From Bacillota bacterium (GTDB lineage: Bacteria; Bacillota_I; Bacilli_A; Erysipelotrichales; Erysipelotrichaceae), in the NCBI GenBank assembly GCA_023388535.1, contig JAEWFZ010000016.1, positions 1 through 5,456 on the forward strand: a stretch of DNA of 5,456 bases, in the 5' to 3' direction. Below the pieces are notes generated by a model. The model worked only from the letters and a program-made list of their open reading frames with translations, was not told where the DNA came from and ran no database searches. This document shows positions 1 to 5,404 of the stretch, piece after piece (within the stretch, counting starts at the first letter, position 1; each line of letters opens with the position of its first letter). A program made the position numbers and the translations under genes.

Positions 1-45
1 CACAAAATTCTGTGTAAATTCCTTTCGATATAGACAATTTCCCAT
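1..45 (-). CDS. Possible partial ORF running off the left edge, unknown product
   Basis: On the minus strand an ATG at 45-43 opens 15 codons (MGNCLYRKEFTQNFV) that stay open to the window edge. An AAGGA at 58-54 sits 8 nt upstream, a good ribosome binding site. I do not recognise the protein, and 15 codons are too few to assign a family. No clear promoter is seen for it. The alternative is that the edge holds the end of a plus-strand gene (stop TAG at 31-33) followed by the hairpin at 56-80; the two readings compete. Only flanking sequence can decide. Confidence 0.25.
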   Translation of the reverse strand, partial: MGNCLYRKEFTQNFV

Positions 46-55
46 GCCTTTTATC

Positions 56-80
56 CTTAGGTTGTGGAGCTAAGTTTTTT
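56..80 (+). terminator. Possible weak intrinsic terminator of an upstream plus-strand gene
   Basis: CTTAG (56-60) pairs with CTAAG (70-74) around a 9-nt loop and is followed by six T (75-80). The stem is only 5 bp and AT-rich, so it is weak. It lies about 22 nt after a plus-strand TAG (31-33) that could end a gene starting before the window. It overlaps the possible ribosome binding site of the minus-strand ORF at the edge, so probably only one of the two is real. Confidence 0.3.
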
Positions 81-86
81 CTGTCT

Positions 87-141
87 AGTTTAACTTTTGA
101 AACTCCAGTTTAACTTTTTAATTTACATTTTTCTAACTTTT
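87..141. repeat. AGTTTAACTTTT direct repeats, candidate operator
   Basis: The 12-mer AGTTTAACTTTT occurs perfectly at 87-98 and 107-118, exactly 20 bp apart. A shorter copy, TAACTTTT, is at 134-141, 23 bp after its counterpart. Each full copy contains the small inverted repeat AGTT-T-AACT. Spacing near two helical turns on AT-rich DNA is what a regulator binding cooperatively on one face would need. The array ends about 55 bp before the predicted transcription start of the glycosyltransferase gene. The function is inferred from position only. Confidence 0.4.
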
Positions 142-155
142 TCACAGCTTTGTGA
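142..155. repeat. Short inverted repeat TCACA-N4-TGTGA
   Basis: TCACA (142-146) and TGTGA (151-155) form a 14-bp inverted repeat with a 4-bp spacer, centred about 48 bp upstream of the predicted start at 197. It could be an operator half-pair or a small hairpin. The half-sites are in the opposite order to a CRP site (TGTGA...TCACA), so that family is not implied. Confidence 0.2.
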
Positions 156-181
156 TTCAACTACCTAGAAAATACAATGCA

Positions 182-197
182 TGTTATAATCCATTTA
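182..197 (+). promoter_or_regulatory. Extended -10 promoter of the glycosyltransferase gene
   Basis: TGTTATAAT at 182-190 is a perfect -10 hexamer (185-190) with the TGn extension. No recognisable -35 box lies 16-18 bp upstream, which is usual for extended -10 promoters. Counting 7 bases from the end of the hexamer puts the start of transcription near A197, the A of an in-frame ATG. The same block occurs upstream of mutY. Confidence 0.7.
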
Positions 198-198
198 T

Positions 199-203
199 GG
201 AGG
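199..203 (+). promoter_or_regulatory. Shine-Dalgarno site fixing the glycosyltransferase start
   Basis: A perfect GGAGG lies 8 nt before the ATG at 212. If transcription starts at 197, the leader is only 15 nt and the site begins on its third base. This selects ATG 212 over the upstream in-frame starts. Confidence 0.8.
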
Positions 204-211
204 AATCGCAA

Positions 212-1219
212 ATGAAAGTATGTTTATATACCGAAAACTATGAACAAATAGCTAAATCCGGTCTTGGACGGGCGATAAAACATCAAATGAAAGCTTTAGA
301 AATAGCTGGAGTTGAATATACAACCGACCTCGGTGATGATTATGATGTTTTACATATTAATACCTACGCAATCATGAGTTATGCGATGGCCCATATCAAA
401 TCTAATAAAGCGGCTATTGTCTACCACGCCCATTCGACGGAAGAAGATTTCCGCAATAGTTTTAAGTTCTCTAACCAAATTGCTCCAATTTTTAAATGGT
501 GGATCAAACAATGTTATTCTCTCGGAGATGTCATTGTTACCCCTTCTGAGTATTCAAAAAAAATCTTAGAATCCTATGAATTAGAACCTCCAATTCATGT
601 CGTCTCTAATGGAATCAATATCGAAGAATTCAAAGCTACTGAAGATGGGGCTAAAAATTTCAGAGAAAAATATAATCTCAGCGACGACGAAAAGGTCGTG
701 ATTGGGGTTGGATTATATATTAAAAGAAAAGGTATTCTTGACTTCATTGAATTAGCAAAACGGATGCCAGAAGTAAAATTTATTTGGTTTGGACATACCG
801 ACCCAATTTTAATTACTAGCGAAGTTAACCAAGCCTTGAAAACCGAGCTTCCTAATTTAATCTTTGCTGGTTATGTTGAATCGTCAATCCTTCGCGAAGC
901 CTATCAAGGGGCAAATTTGTTTTTGTTCCCTACTTATGAAGAGACCGAAGGTATTGTCATGCTGGAGAGTATGGCTATGAAATTGCCGGTGCTTATTCGT
1001 GATATCCCCATTTATGAAGACTTCGAAGACCGTAAATTATTATATAAAGCTAAAACGATCGAAGAGTTTCAAGAACGGATTGAAGAAATCCTTCATTCCG
1101 ATAATAGTGTTGTGATCGAAAATGCTTATCAGCATATTCAATCAAAAGATATTAGTAAGATTGGCGAACAATTAAAGCAGGTTTATCAAGAAGCGTTAAA
1201 AATAAAGGCACAAAGATAA
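212..1219 (+). CDS. GT4-family glycosyltransferase, probably membrane glycolipid synthesis (LafB/CpoA-like)
   Basis: This is a 335-residue retaining GT-B transferase of family 4, expected to move a sugar from a nucleotide donor at the inner membrane face. The N-terminal half holds KSGLGRAIKHQMKALE (15-30), a pattern I associate with second-step diacylglycerol glycosyltransferases (LafB/CpoA/BgsB). The linker VVSNGINIEEF is at 130-140. The donor domain opens with GVGLYIKRKG (165-174) and carries the GT4 E-X7-E motif at E244 and E252 (EETEGIVMLE). No signal peptide or membrane helix is seen, as expected for a peripheral enzyme. The ATG at 212 is chosen because GGAGG (199-203) lies 8 nt upstream and MKVCLYTEN is a typical GT4 opening. 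An ATG at 197 and a GTG at 152 are in frame; 152 lies upstream of the promoter. The LafA-type first-step partner is not in the window. The family is secure; the exact sugar and acceptor are inferred. Confidence 0.9.
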   Translation: MKVCLYTENYEQIAKSGLGRAIKHQMKALEIAGVEYTTDLGDDYDVLHINTYAIMSYAMAHIKSNKAAIVYHAHSTEEDFRNSFKFSNQIAPIFKWWIKQCYSLGDVIVTPSEYSKKILESYELEPPIHVVSNGINIEEFKATEDGAKNFREKYNLSDDEKVVIGVGLYIKRKGILDFIELAKRMPEVKFIWFGHTDPILITSEVNQALKTELPNLIFAGYVESSILREAYQGANLFLFPTYEETEGIVMLESMAMKLPVLIRDIPIYEDFEDRKLLYKAKTIEEFQERIEEILHSDNSVVIENAYQHIQSKDISKIGEQLKQVYQEALKIKAQR

Positions 1220-1264
1220 AAAAATGCATCCAACTAGATAACTCATCTAGGGATGCATATTTCT
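1218..1264. terminator. Bidirectional intrinsic terminator shared by two convergent genes
   Basis: ATGCATCC (1224-1231) pairs with GGATGCAT (1251-1258), and CTAGAT (1234-1239) with ATCTAG (1245-1250), leaving an AA bulge and a 5-nt loop. The 14-bp stem is flanked by seven A on the left (1218-1224) and ATTTCTTT on the right (1259-1266). Read from the minus strand it is followed by seven U, a strong terminator for the MATE gene. Read from the plus strand the U tract is interrupted but usable for the glycosyltransferase gene. It fills almost the whole 45-bp gap between the two stop codons. Confidence 0.9.
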
Positions 1265-2671
1265 TTATAATTTAATAGTTAGCCATTTCTTGGAGCTATA
1301 GCGCCAAGCACTTGCTATATATCTAAAGACTTGGTCGGTAAATATGGCTAGCCAAGCTCCGGTCAATCCTAAGTTTAAAAAATAAGCTAAGGTTAAAGTC
1401 AAAATCGGACGCATCAATGTAATTGAAACAATTGATTCCAGCGCGACAAAGCCAACATCACCCGCACCTCGTAAACTACCATTGGTTATGACTTGAGTGA
1501 TTTGGAAAACGATGACGACAGCTAAGATAATCATTATTGGTTCACCCATTTTAATAACTTCTAGATCACTGGTAAATAGTCCAATCAACACTTTTCTAAA
1601 GATTACGACAAAAGCAACCATAATTATAGCAATAATATGTCCTAATCTTTGGGTAACTTTCCCGTTGATTAAAGCCAAGTCCTTACGTCTGGCACCAAGG
1701 CTTTGACCAACCAACGAAGTTGAGGCGGCCGAGAGTCCATCGCCCAAGGAAAACGATATCGACATCAAGTTCATGACAATCATATGGGTCGCAAACTCTA
1801 ATTCACCTAGTCGGGTTATCATCATCGCAAAGGTGATAAATCCAATTCTTAAAAAGATTTGTTCAAGCGCCGTCGAGCGTGCTAGATTCCATAGCTGGGT
1901 CAAGATATCCTTGGTGACTTTCCAGGTACCTTCGAAACTTAGATATAAGAAATCTTCTTCGTGTCGAACCGATTGAATGGCTAGAACTAGCGCCACTACA
2001 TTACCAATGGTTGTAGCTAAGGCCGCACCAACCACTTCCAGACGTGGGAATATCCAAATCCCATTGATTAATAGATAGTTAAATATAATATTAATGAAGT
2101 TAGCGATTAAATTCGTTTTCATCGCGATCTTAGTGTTCCCAGCTCCTCGTTGAGCCGCCGTAATGGTTATCGATAAAGAATAGAACATATTGCCAATAGC
2201 AATTATGCGGAAATAATCCACCGATTGTTGGATATAGGAAGCTTCGCTTCCAGAAATCATTTTTATTAATGGTTCAGCAAATATAATACCTAAGCTATTT
2301 AATAAAACCGCAATTATGGTACTGATGGTAATCGATTGTCGTAGAACCTTATTGGCGGCTTCTCGATCATTTTCACCACGTCTTCTCGAGACAATAACCG
2401 TGACTGCGATGTTTAAAGCAAAAATCGCCGATAGCATTAAAAAACGAGGCTGGGTTGCGGCACCTACCGCAGAAATCGCCCATGGCCCCAAAGTTCCAAC
2501 CATCATGGTGTCGGCAGCACTTATTAAAGAAATTAAGCCCGATTCAAGGGTGGATGGCCAGGCCATCCGGTAGACGCGTGATACAATCCGCTCATTATCC
2601 GGTAGTGATCCTTCTATTTCTATTTTCTTCTGGTATTTACTGACTGCCAGAAAGTCAATCATCTTTGACAT
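1265..2671 (-). CDS. MATE-family multidrug/cation-coupled efflux transporter
   Basis: This 468-residue polytopic membrane protein belongs to the MATE family, which exports drugs, dyes or metabolites in exchange for Na+ or H+. Length fits the usual 440-480 residues and about 12 helices. The two pseudo-symmetric halves are visible: QRGAGNT (174-180) matches LRGAGDV (400-406), and a loop rich in R and A at 95-106 matches SLGARRKD at 324-331. The first helix region with AADTMMVG (52-59) is typical. The first about 30 residues are a hydrophilic cytoplasmic lead. The start at 2671 is supported by GAAGGA (2681-2676), 4 nt upstream, slightly close; ATG at 2662 is the fallback but is 13 nt away. The gene is convergent with the glycosyltransferase and divergent from mutY across 84 bp. 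The substrate cannot be read from sequence. Confidence 0.95.
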   Translation of the reverse strand: MSKMIDFLAVSKYQKKIEIEGSLPDNERIVSRVYRMAWPSTLESGLISLISAADTMMVGTLGPWAISAVGAATQPRFLMLSAIFALNIAVTVIVSRRRGENDREAANKVLRQSITISTIIAVLLNSLGIIFAEPLIKMISGSEASYIQQSVDYFRIIAIGNMFYSLSITITAAQRGAGNTKIAMKTNLIANFINIIFNYLLINGIWIFPRLEVVGAALATTIGNVVALVLAIQSVRHEEDFLYLSFEGTWKVTKDILTQLWNLARSTALEQIFLRIGFITFAMMITRLGELEFATHMIVMNLMSISFSLGDGLSAASTSLVGQSLGARRKDLALINGKVTQRLGHIIAIIMVAFVVIFRKVLIGLFTSDLEVIKMGEPIMIILAVVIVFQITQVITNGSLRGAGDVGFVALESIVSITLMRPILTLTLAYFLNLGLTGAWLAIFTDQVFRYIASAWRYSSKKWLTIKL

Positions 2672-2693
2672 GCCATCCTTCTTTCTTGAACAA

Positions 2694-2699
2694 AGAATA
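2694..2699 (-). promoter_or_regulatory. Candidate -10 box for the MATE gene
   Basis: On the minus strand TATTCT (2699-2694) lies 22 bp before the start codon and would give a leader of about 16 nt carrying GAAGGA. The position 17 bp further upstream reads TTTTTA, a poor -35. This is the best candidate in the 84-bp divergent gap, but it is weak. Confidence 0.3.
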
Positions 2700-2740
2700 C
2701 TTTACCACATTTTTAATAAAAATACAGTTGAATGAAAACT

Positions 2741-2756
2741 TGTTATAATACGTTTA
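2741..2756 (+). promoter_or_regulatory. Extended -10 promoter placing the mutY AUG at +1
   Basis: TGTTATAAT at 2741-2749 is a perfect extended -10 (hexamer 2744-2749), again without a recognisable -35. The expected start of transcription is base 2756, which is the A of the mutY ATG. No purine-rich ribosome binding site lies between promoter and ATG. The arrangement predicts a leaderless mRNA. Confidence 0.7.
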
Positions 2757-3757
2757 TGAATTATTTTGAAGTTGCTAAAAACTTAGTAGATTGGTTCAAA
2801 AAGAATCATCGAAAACTTCCGTTTAGAGAAACAAAAGATCCTTATGCTATCTGGATATCAGAGATTATGGCCCAACAAACACAAATCGTACAACTACTTC
2901 CCTATTATCAACGCTGGATGCAACAATGGCCGACCATAGAGGCCTTAGCAAAAGCCAATTTAACCGAGGTTAATAAAGCTTGGGAAGGTTTGGGATATTA
3001 TAGTCGAGCCCGCAATATTTTAAGAACCAGCCAAATAGTCGAAGATCAATATCAGGGCCTCTTTCCAAAGAGCTACCAAGAGATTAGGGAACTTCCGGGA
3101 ATTGGTGACTATACGGCTGGAGCGATTGTATCCATTGCTTACAATCAGCCCAAAGCTGCGGTTGATGGTAATGTCATTCGCGTCCTTAGTAGACTATTAA
3201 TGGATGATCGTGATTTTAGTAAGTTAGCAAATAAAAGAGACTTGGAAACAGTTATTTTAGAACTGATGAAATATCAAGAGCCCGCCTTAATCACCGAAGC
3301 GCTGATGGAAATCGGGGCTTTGGTTTGTTTACCTCGCAATCCGGATTGTTTGAATTGTCCCTTAAAAGCGGATTGCCTGGCTTTTAAAAATCAAGTCATT
3401 GATAAATACCCCTATCGAAAAGCAGCTAAACCAAAACAAGAAGAGTTTTACAATGTATTTATTTACATTAACAGCGGACAGTTACTTGTATCCACCGATG
3501 ATAGTGATGGGTTGATGAAAAAGTTTTTAAGATTACCACAAAGCTTTCAAGATCAAACAATTCCCTTTAAAAAATACGAAAAGATTATGACCAGTAAACA
3601 CACCTTTTCTCACAAAATTTGGTATTTAGATGTATATCGGGTTAAAGAACCAATAAAAAAGCTGCCATCCACGCAGCTCATCGATCTAGATAGTCTAGAA
3701 GATCATGCTTGGATAACAGCTCATAAGAAAATTCTTAGTAAAATTTTAAGCGATTAA
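2756..3757 (+). CDS. mutY: A/G-specific adenine DNA glycosylase MutY
   Basis: MutY removes adenine mispaired with 8-oxoguanine, part of the GO base-excision repair system. In this 333-residue protein the catalytic domain shows WISEIMAQQTQIV with catalytic E36, helix-hairpin-helix LPGIGDYTAGAI (113-124), and VDGNV with catalytic D137. The iron-sulfur loop is intact: C191-X6-C198-X2-C201-X5-C207. The C-terminal NUDIX-like domain carries the FSH motif (284-286) that in Geobacillus MutY reads 8-oxoguanine. Length is slightly below E. coli (350). An ATG 24 bp upstream (2732) is in frame but precedes the -10 box and lacks a ribosome binding site, so 2756 is chosen; MNYFEVAKNLVDWF fits the family start. 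The 3' end overlaps the convergent purine permease gene by 12 bp. No frameshift or lost residue is seen. Confidence 0.97.
   Translation: MNYFEVAKNLVDWFKKNHRKLPFRETKDPYAIWISEIMAQQTQIVQLLPYYQRWMQQWPTIEALAKANLTEVNKAWEGLGYYSRARNILRTSQIVEDQYQGLFPKSYQEIRELPGIGDYTAGAIVSIAYNQPKAAVDGNVIRVLSRLLMDDRDFSKLANKRDLETVILELMKYQEPALITEALMEIGALVCLPRNPDCLNCPLKADCLAFKNQVIDKYPYRKAAKPKQEEFYNVFIYINSGQLLVSTDDSDGLMKKFLRLPQSFQDQTIPFKKYEKIMTSKHTFSHKIWYLDVYRVKEPIKKLPSTQLIDLDSLEDHAWITAHKKILSKILSD
3655..3678 (-). terminator. Terminator of the purine permease gene, inside mutY coding sequence
   Basis: On the minus strand AGCTGC (3678-3673), a 7-nt loop and GCAGCT (3665-3660) form a 6-bp GC-rich stem followed directly by six U (3660-3655, the first within the stem) and AUU. 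It lies about 68 nt past the permease stop at 3746 and falls within mutY codons for KKLPSTQL near residue 305. The permease mRNA would therefore be antisense to roughly the last 100 nt of mutY. Confidence 0.75.
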
Positions 3758-5122
3758 GTTTAATGCTTTCAAAGCCACATAGACATAATTAATGATGAAA
3801 AGTAATGAAGTGATCCAGACAATTGGATGGACTTCTTTTACTTTGCCAGTAACTACTTTGACGATGATGTAGAAAATAAATCCAAAAGCAATACCAGTAG
3901 CGATACTATAAGCAAGTCCCATGAAGATACCAGCAAAGAAAGCTGGGATGGCTTCGGATAAATCGTGCCACTTAATTTCTTTAAAGCTAGCTAACATCAT
4001 ACAACCAACAATTACTAGTGCTGGTGCTGTAGCCGCTTGGGGTACCATTCCGATTACTGGAGCAAATAAGAGCGATAGTAAAAATAAAGCTGCAATTGTT
4101 ACTGCAGTTAATCCGGTGCGACCACCCTCGTTGATACCTGCTGAAGATTCAACATAGGTTGTGGTATTAGAGGTTCCTAAAACCGCACCTACTGAAGTTC
4201 CGATAGCATCCGCAAACATGGCTCTATCCATCTTTGAAGTAAAGCCTTTACCAGAAGCTAAATCTTCGATATCTTTATCGGAGAAAATTCCGGTACGACG
4301 TCCGGTCCCAATAAAGGTCCCAATAGTATCAAACGTATCGGTTAACGAGAACGCAAAGATCATCATAAATACTTCTAAATAACGGCTTGGATCCGAAAAT
4401 AAAGTTCCCATACCGTGGAAAGCTTCTCCAAAGACACCGCTGAAATCATTAAAGGTTTCACCGAAATGTCCGATCGCGTTGATTGAGCTTGGAATTTGGG
4501 TAACGCCCATAGGAATTCCGATAAGGGTAGTGAGAATGATTCCAATTAAAATCGCTCCTTTGACTTTCTTAAGTAAAAGAACCACCATCAGAATAATACC
4601 AATCAACATTAAGATCGATGAAGGGTCCGCAAAATTAACTAATTCAGGAACCGCTCCAGCAGGATTAACGATTAATCCAATTAATCCGATATAGGCTACA
4701 AATACACCAATACCGCCACCAATAGCGTGCTGTAAACTTTCTGGTATCGCCAAGACGATTTGTTTACGTATCCGCGTCACGGTTATAAGAATGTTGAAAA
4801 CACCACAAATAAATACCATGGCCAAAGCTTCTTGCCAGGTATAGCCGGCACCAAAAACTACCGTATAGGTAAAATAAGCGTTTAGTCCCATACCCGGTGC
4901 TAAGGCATAAGGTACATTAGCAAACAGTCCCATGAACAAGGTACTAATGGCTGCCGCTAAGATCGTAGCAACAAAGACCGCATTCTTAGGAATACCTGCT
5001 TCTGATAGAATTTGTGGATTGACAAACAAAATGTAGGCCATGGTGAAGAAGGTAGTAAAACCAGCTAATATTTCAATTGAAACTGTGGTTTTGTTTTCCT
5101 TCAATTTGAATAATTTTTCCAT
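3746..5122 (-). CDS. Purine permease, COG2252/AzgA-like, probably guanine/hypoxanthine (PbuG-like)
   Basis: This 458-residue membrane protein imports purine bases, probably with H+, feeding salvage. Typical family features are ALAPGMGLNAYF in helix 3 (73-84), DTFDTIGT (262-269) and GTSNTTTYVESSAG (316-329), all from regions lining the substrate site. The length and about 14 hydrophobic segments match PbuG, PbuO and the E. coli GhxP/AdeP proteins. The start at 5122 has AGAGG (5133-5129) 6 nt upstream in a purine-rich run. Family resemblance alone does not separate guanine/hypoxanthine from adenine transport; the upstream aptamer, with C at the base-specifying position, favours guanine/hypoxanthine. 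The gene stands alone with its own promoter, riboswitch and terminator, and overlaps mutY by 12 bp at its 3' end. Confidence 0.95.
   Translation of the reverse strand: MEKLFKLKENKTTVSIEILAGFTTFFTMAYILFVNPQILSEAGIPKNAVFVATILAAAISTLFMGLFANVPYALAPGMGLNAYFTYTVVFGAGYTWQEALAMVFICGVFNILITVTRIRKQIVLAIPESLQHAIGGGIGVFVAYIGLIGLIVNPAGAVPELVNFADPSSILMLIGIILMVVLLLKKVKGAILIGIILTTLIGIPMGVTQIPSSINAIGHFGETFNDFSGVFGEAFHGMGTLFSDPSRYLEVFMMIFAFSLTDTFDTIGTFIGTGRRTGIFSDKDIEDLASGKGFTSKMDRAMFADAIGTSVGAVLGTSNTTTYVESSAGINEGGRTGLTAVTIAALFLLSLLFAPVIGMVPQAATAPALVIVGCMMLASFKEIKWHDLSEAIPAFFAGIFMGLAYSIATGIAFGFIFYIIVKVVTGKVKEVHPIVWITSLLFIINYVYVALKALNLIA
3807..3839 (+). terminator. Candidate mutY terminator, inside the permease coding sequence
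   Basis: On the plus strand GAAGT (3807-3811) pairs with ACTTC (3831-3835) and ATCC (3813-3816) with GGAT (3825-3828), separated by a 1x2 internal loop, around an 8-nt loop. TTTT (3836-3839), then ACTTT, follows. It sits 49 nt after the mutY stop. The stem is imperfect and the U tract short, so this is plausible rather than certain. Confidence 0.5.
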
Positions 5123-5156
5123 CTCTTTCCTCTCCTCTAGACTTTATCAACCAAAT

Positions 5157-5180
5157 AAAAAAGGTCGAACAAGCTCGACC
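5157..5180 (-). terminator. Riboswitch-controlled intrinsic terminator in the permease leader
   Basis: On the minus strand GGTCGA (5180-5175) pairs with TCGACC (5168-5163); G5174 and U5169 can add a wobble pair, leaving loop CTTG. Six U follow (5162-5157). It lies 34 nt before the permease ATG and just downstream of the aptamer, so it is the off state of the switch. Its left arm can instead pair with CTTGACC at 5190-5184. Confidence 0.9.
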
Positions 5181-5191
5181 AGAGGTCAAGA

Positions 5192-5270
5192 TCATTCACA
5201 CTTGTCGGTTCGTTTACGGTGAACCGGTAGAGACTACCCTACCATATTAAGGGTATTAAAATCTGGATGA
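5192..5270 (-). promoter_or_regulatory. Purine riboswitch aptamer, guanine/hypoxanthine class
   Basis: The minus strand carries the three-helix purine aptamer. P2 is UACCCUU (5255-5249) with UAGGGUA (5241-5235), loop L2 AAUAUGG. J2/3 reads GUCUCUAC (5234-5227). P3 is CGGUUCA (5226-5220) with CGAACCG (5212-5206), loop L3 CCGUAAA, ready to kiss L2. J1/2 is UAA (5258-5256). In xpt numbering the ligand contacts U22, U47, U51 and C74 (5204) are all present; C at 74 specifies guanine or hypoxanthine. P1 is long but imperfect: 5270-5259 with 5203-5192, nine Watson-Crick pairs, one G.U, and G.G and C.A mismatches. Its junction pair is U-A rather than the usual A-U. Binding should favour the terminator at 5180-5157 and turn off the permease. 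Confidence 0.93.
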
Positions 5271-5285
5271 ATAAAGACATATTCA

Positions 5286-5314
5286 ATCATATACATGAAC
5301 TAGACTGATGTCAA
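5286..5314 (-). promoter_or_regulatory. SigA-type promoter of the riboswitch-permease transcript
   Basis: On the minus strand a perfect -35 TTGACA (5314-5309), a 17-bp spacer and -10 TATGAT (5291-5286) predict transcription from about 5279. That starts just before the aptamer and gives a leader of about 157 nt. This is the most consensus-like promoter in the window. A second TTGACA lies at 5337-5332 with no -10 at the right distance. Confidence 0.85.
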
Positions 5315-5390
5315 TAAATAAAAAAGGGTATTGTCAATTATTATTGTTACTTCCGTTTTAGTGGTATCAACCGGAAATAAGTCTGAGAAA

Positions 5391-5404
5391 GAGGTTTTAA
5401 CCTC
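5391..5404. terminator. Weak hairpin near the right edge, possible terminator of an upstream minus-strand gene
   Basis: GAGGT (5391-5395) and ACCTC (5400-5404) form a 5-bp stem with a 4-nt loop. Read on the minus strand it is followed by TTTCTC, a poor U tract. A minus-strand frame entering from the right edge stops at TAA 5426-5424 (…KMKFNL), about 20 nt before it, the usual distance for a gene end. Ten codons are too few to identify a gene. Nothing else was found in 5338-5456. Confidence 0.3.

Noticed and set aside
152..211. GTG at 152 as the start of the glycosyltransferase, giving 20 extra residues
   Set aside because: It lies upstream of the -10 box at 185-190, lacks a ribosome binding site, and the extra residues do not look like a GT4 N-terminus, whereas ATG 212 has GGAGG at 8 nt.
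2316..2643. Plus-strand open frames of 60-85 codons opposite the MATE gene, and similar ones opposite the permease gene (3921-4694)
   Set aside because: They are antisense shadows of strongly supported membrane-protein genes, with no ribosome binding site, promoter or recognisable domain of their own.
2732..2755. ATG at 2732 as the mutY start, giving 8 extra residues
   Set aside because: The extension runs through the extended -10 promoter (2741-2749) and has no ribosome binding site; ATG 2756 matches where MutY proteins start.
3681..3705. Repeated TCTAGA near the 3' end of mutY
   Set aside because: Two TCTAGA hexamers three bases apart within coding sequence, encoding an ordinary Leu/Asp/Ser-rich stretch; no U tract or other sign of function.
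5249..5332. AATACCCTT present twice on the minus strand (5332-5324 and 5257-5249)
   Set aside because: The second copy is part of aptamer helix P2 and the first lies upstream of the promoter, so it is not transcribed with it. A 9-mer match in AT-rich DNA may be chance.
5351..5376. Hairpin TTCCG...CGGAA in the right-end intergenic region
   Set aside because: Five pairs across a 16-nt loop with no U tract on either strand; too weak to call a terminator or RNA element.
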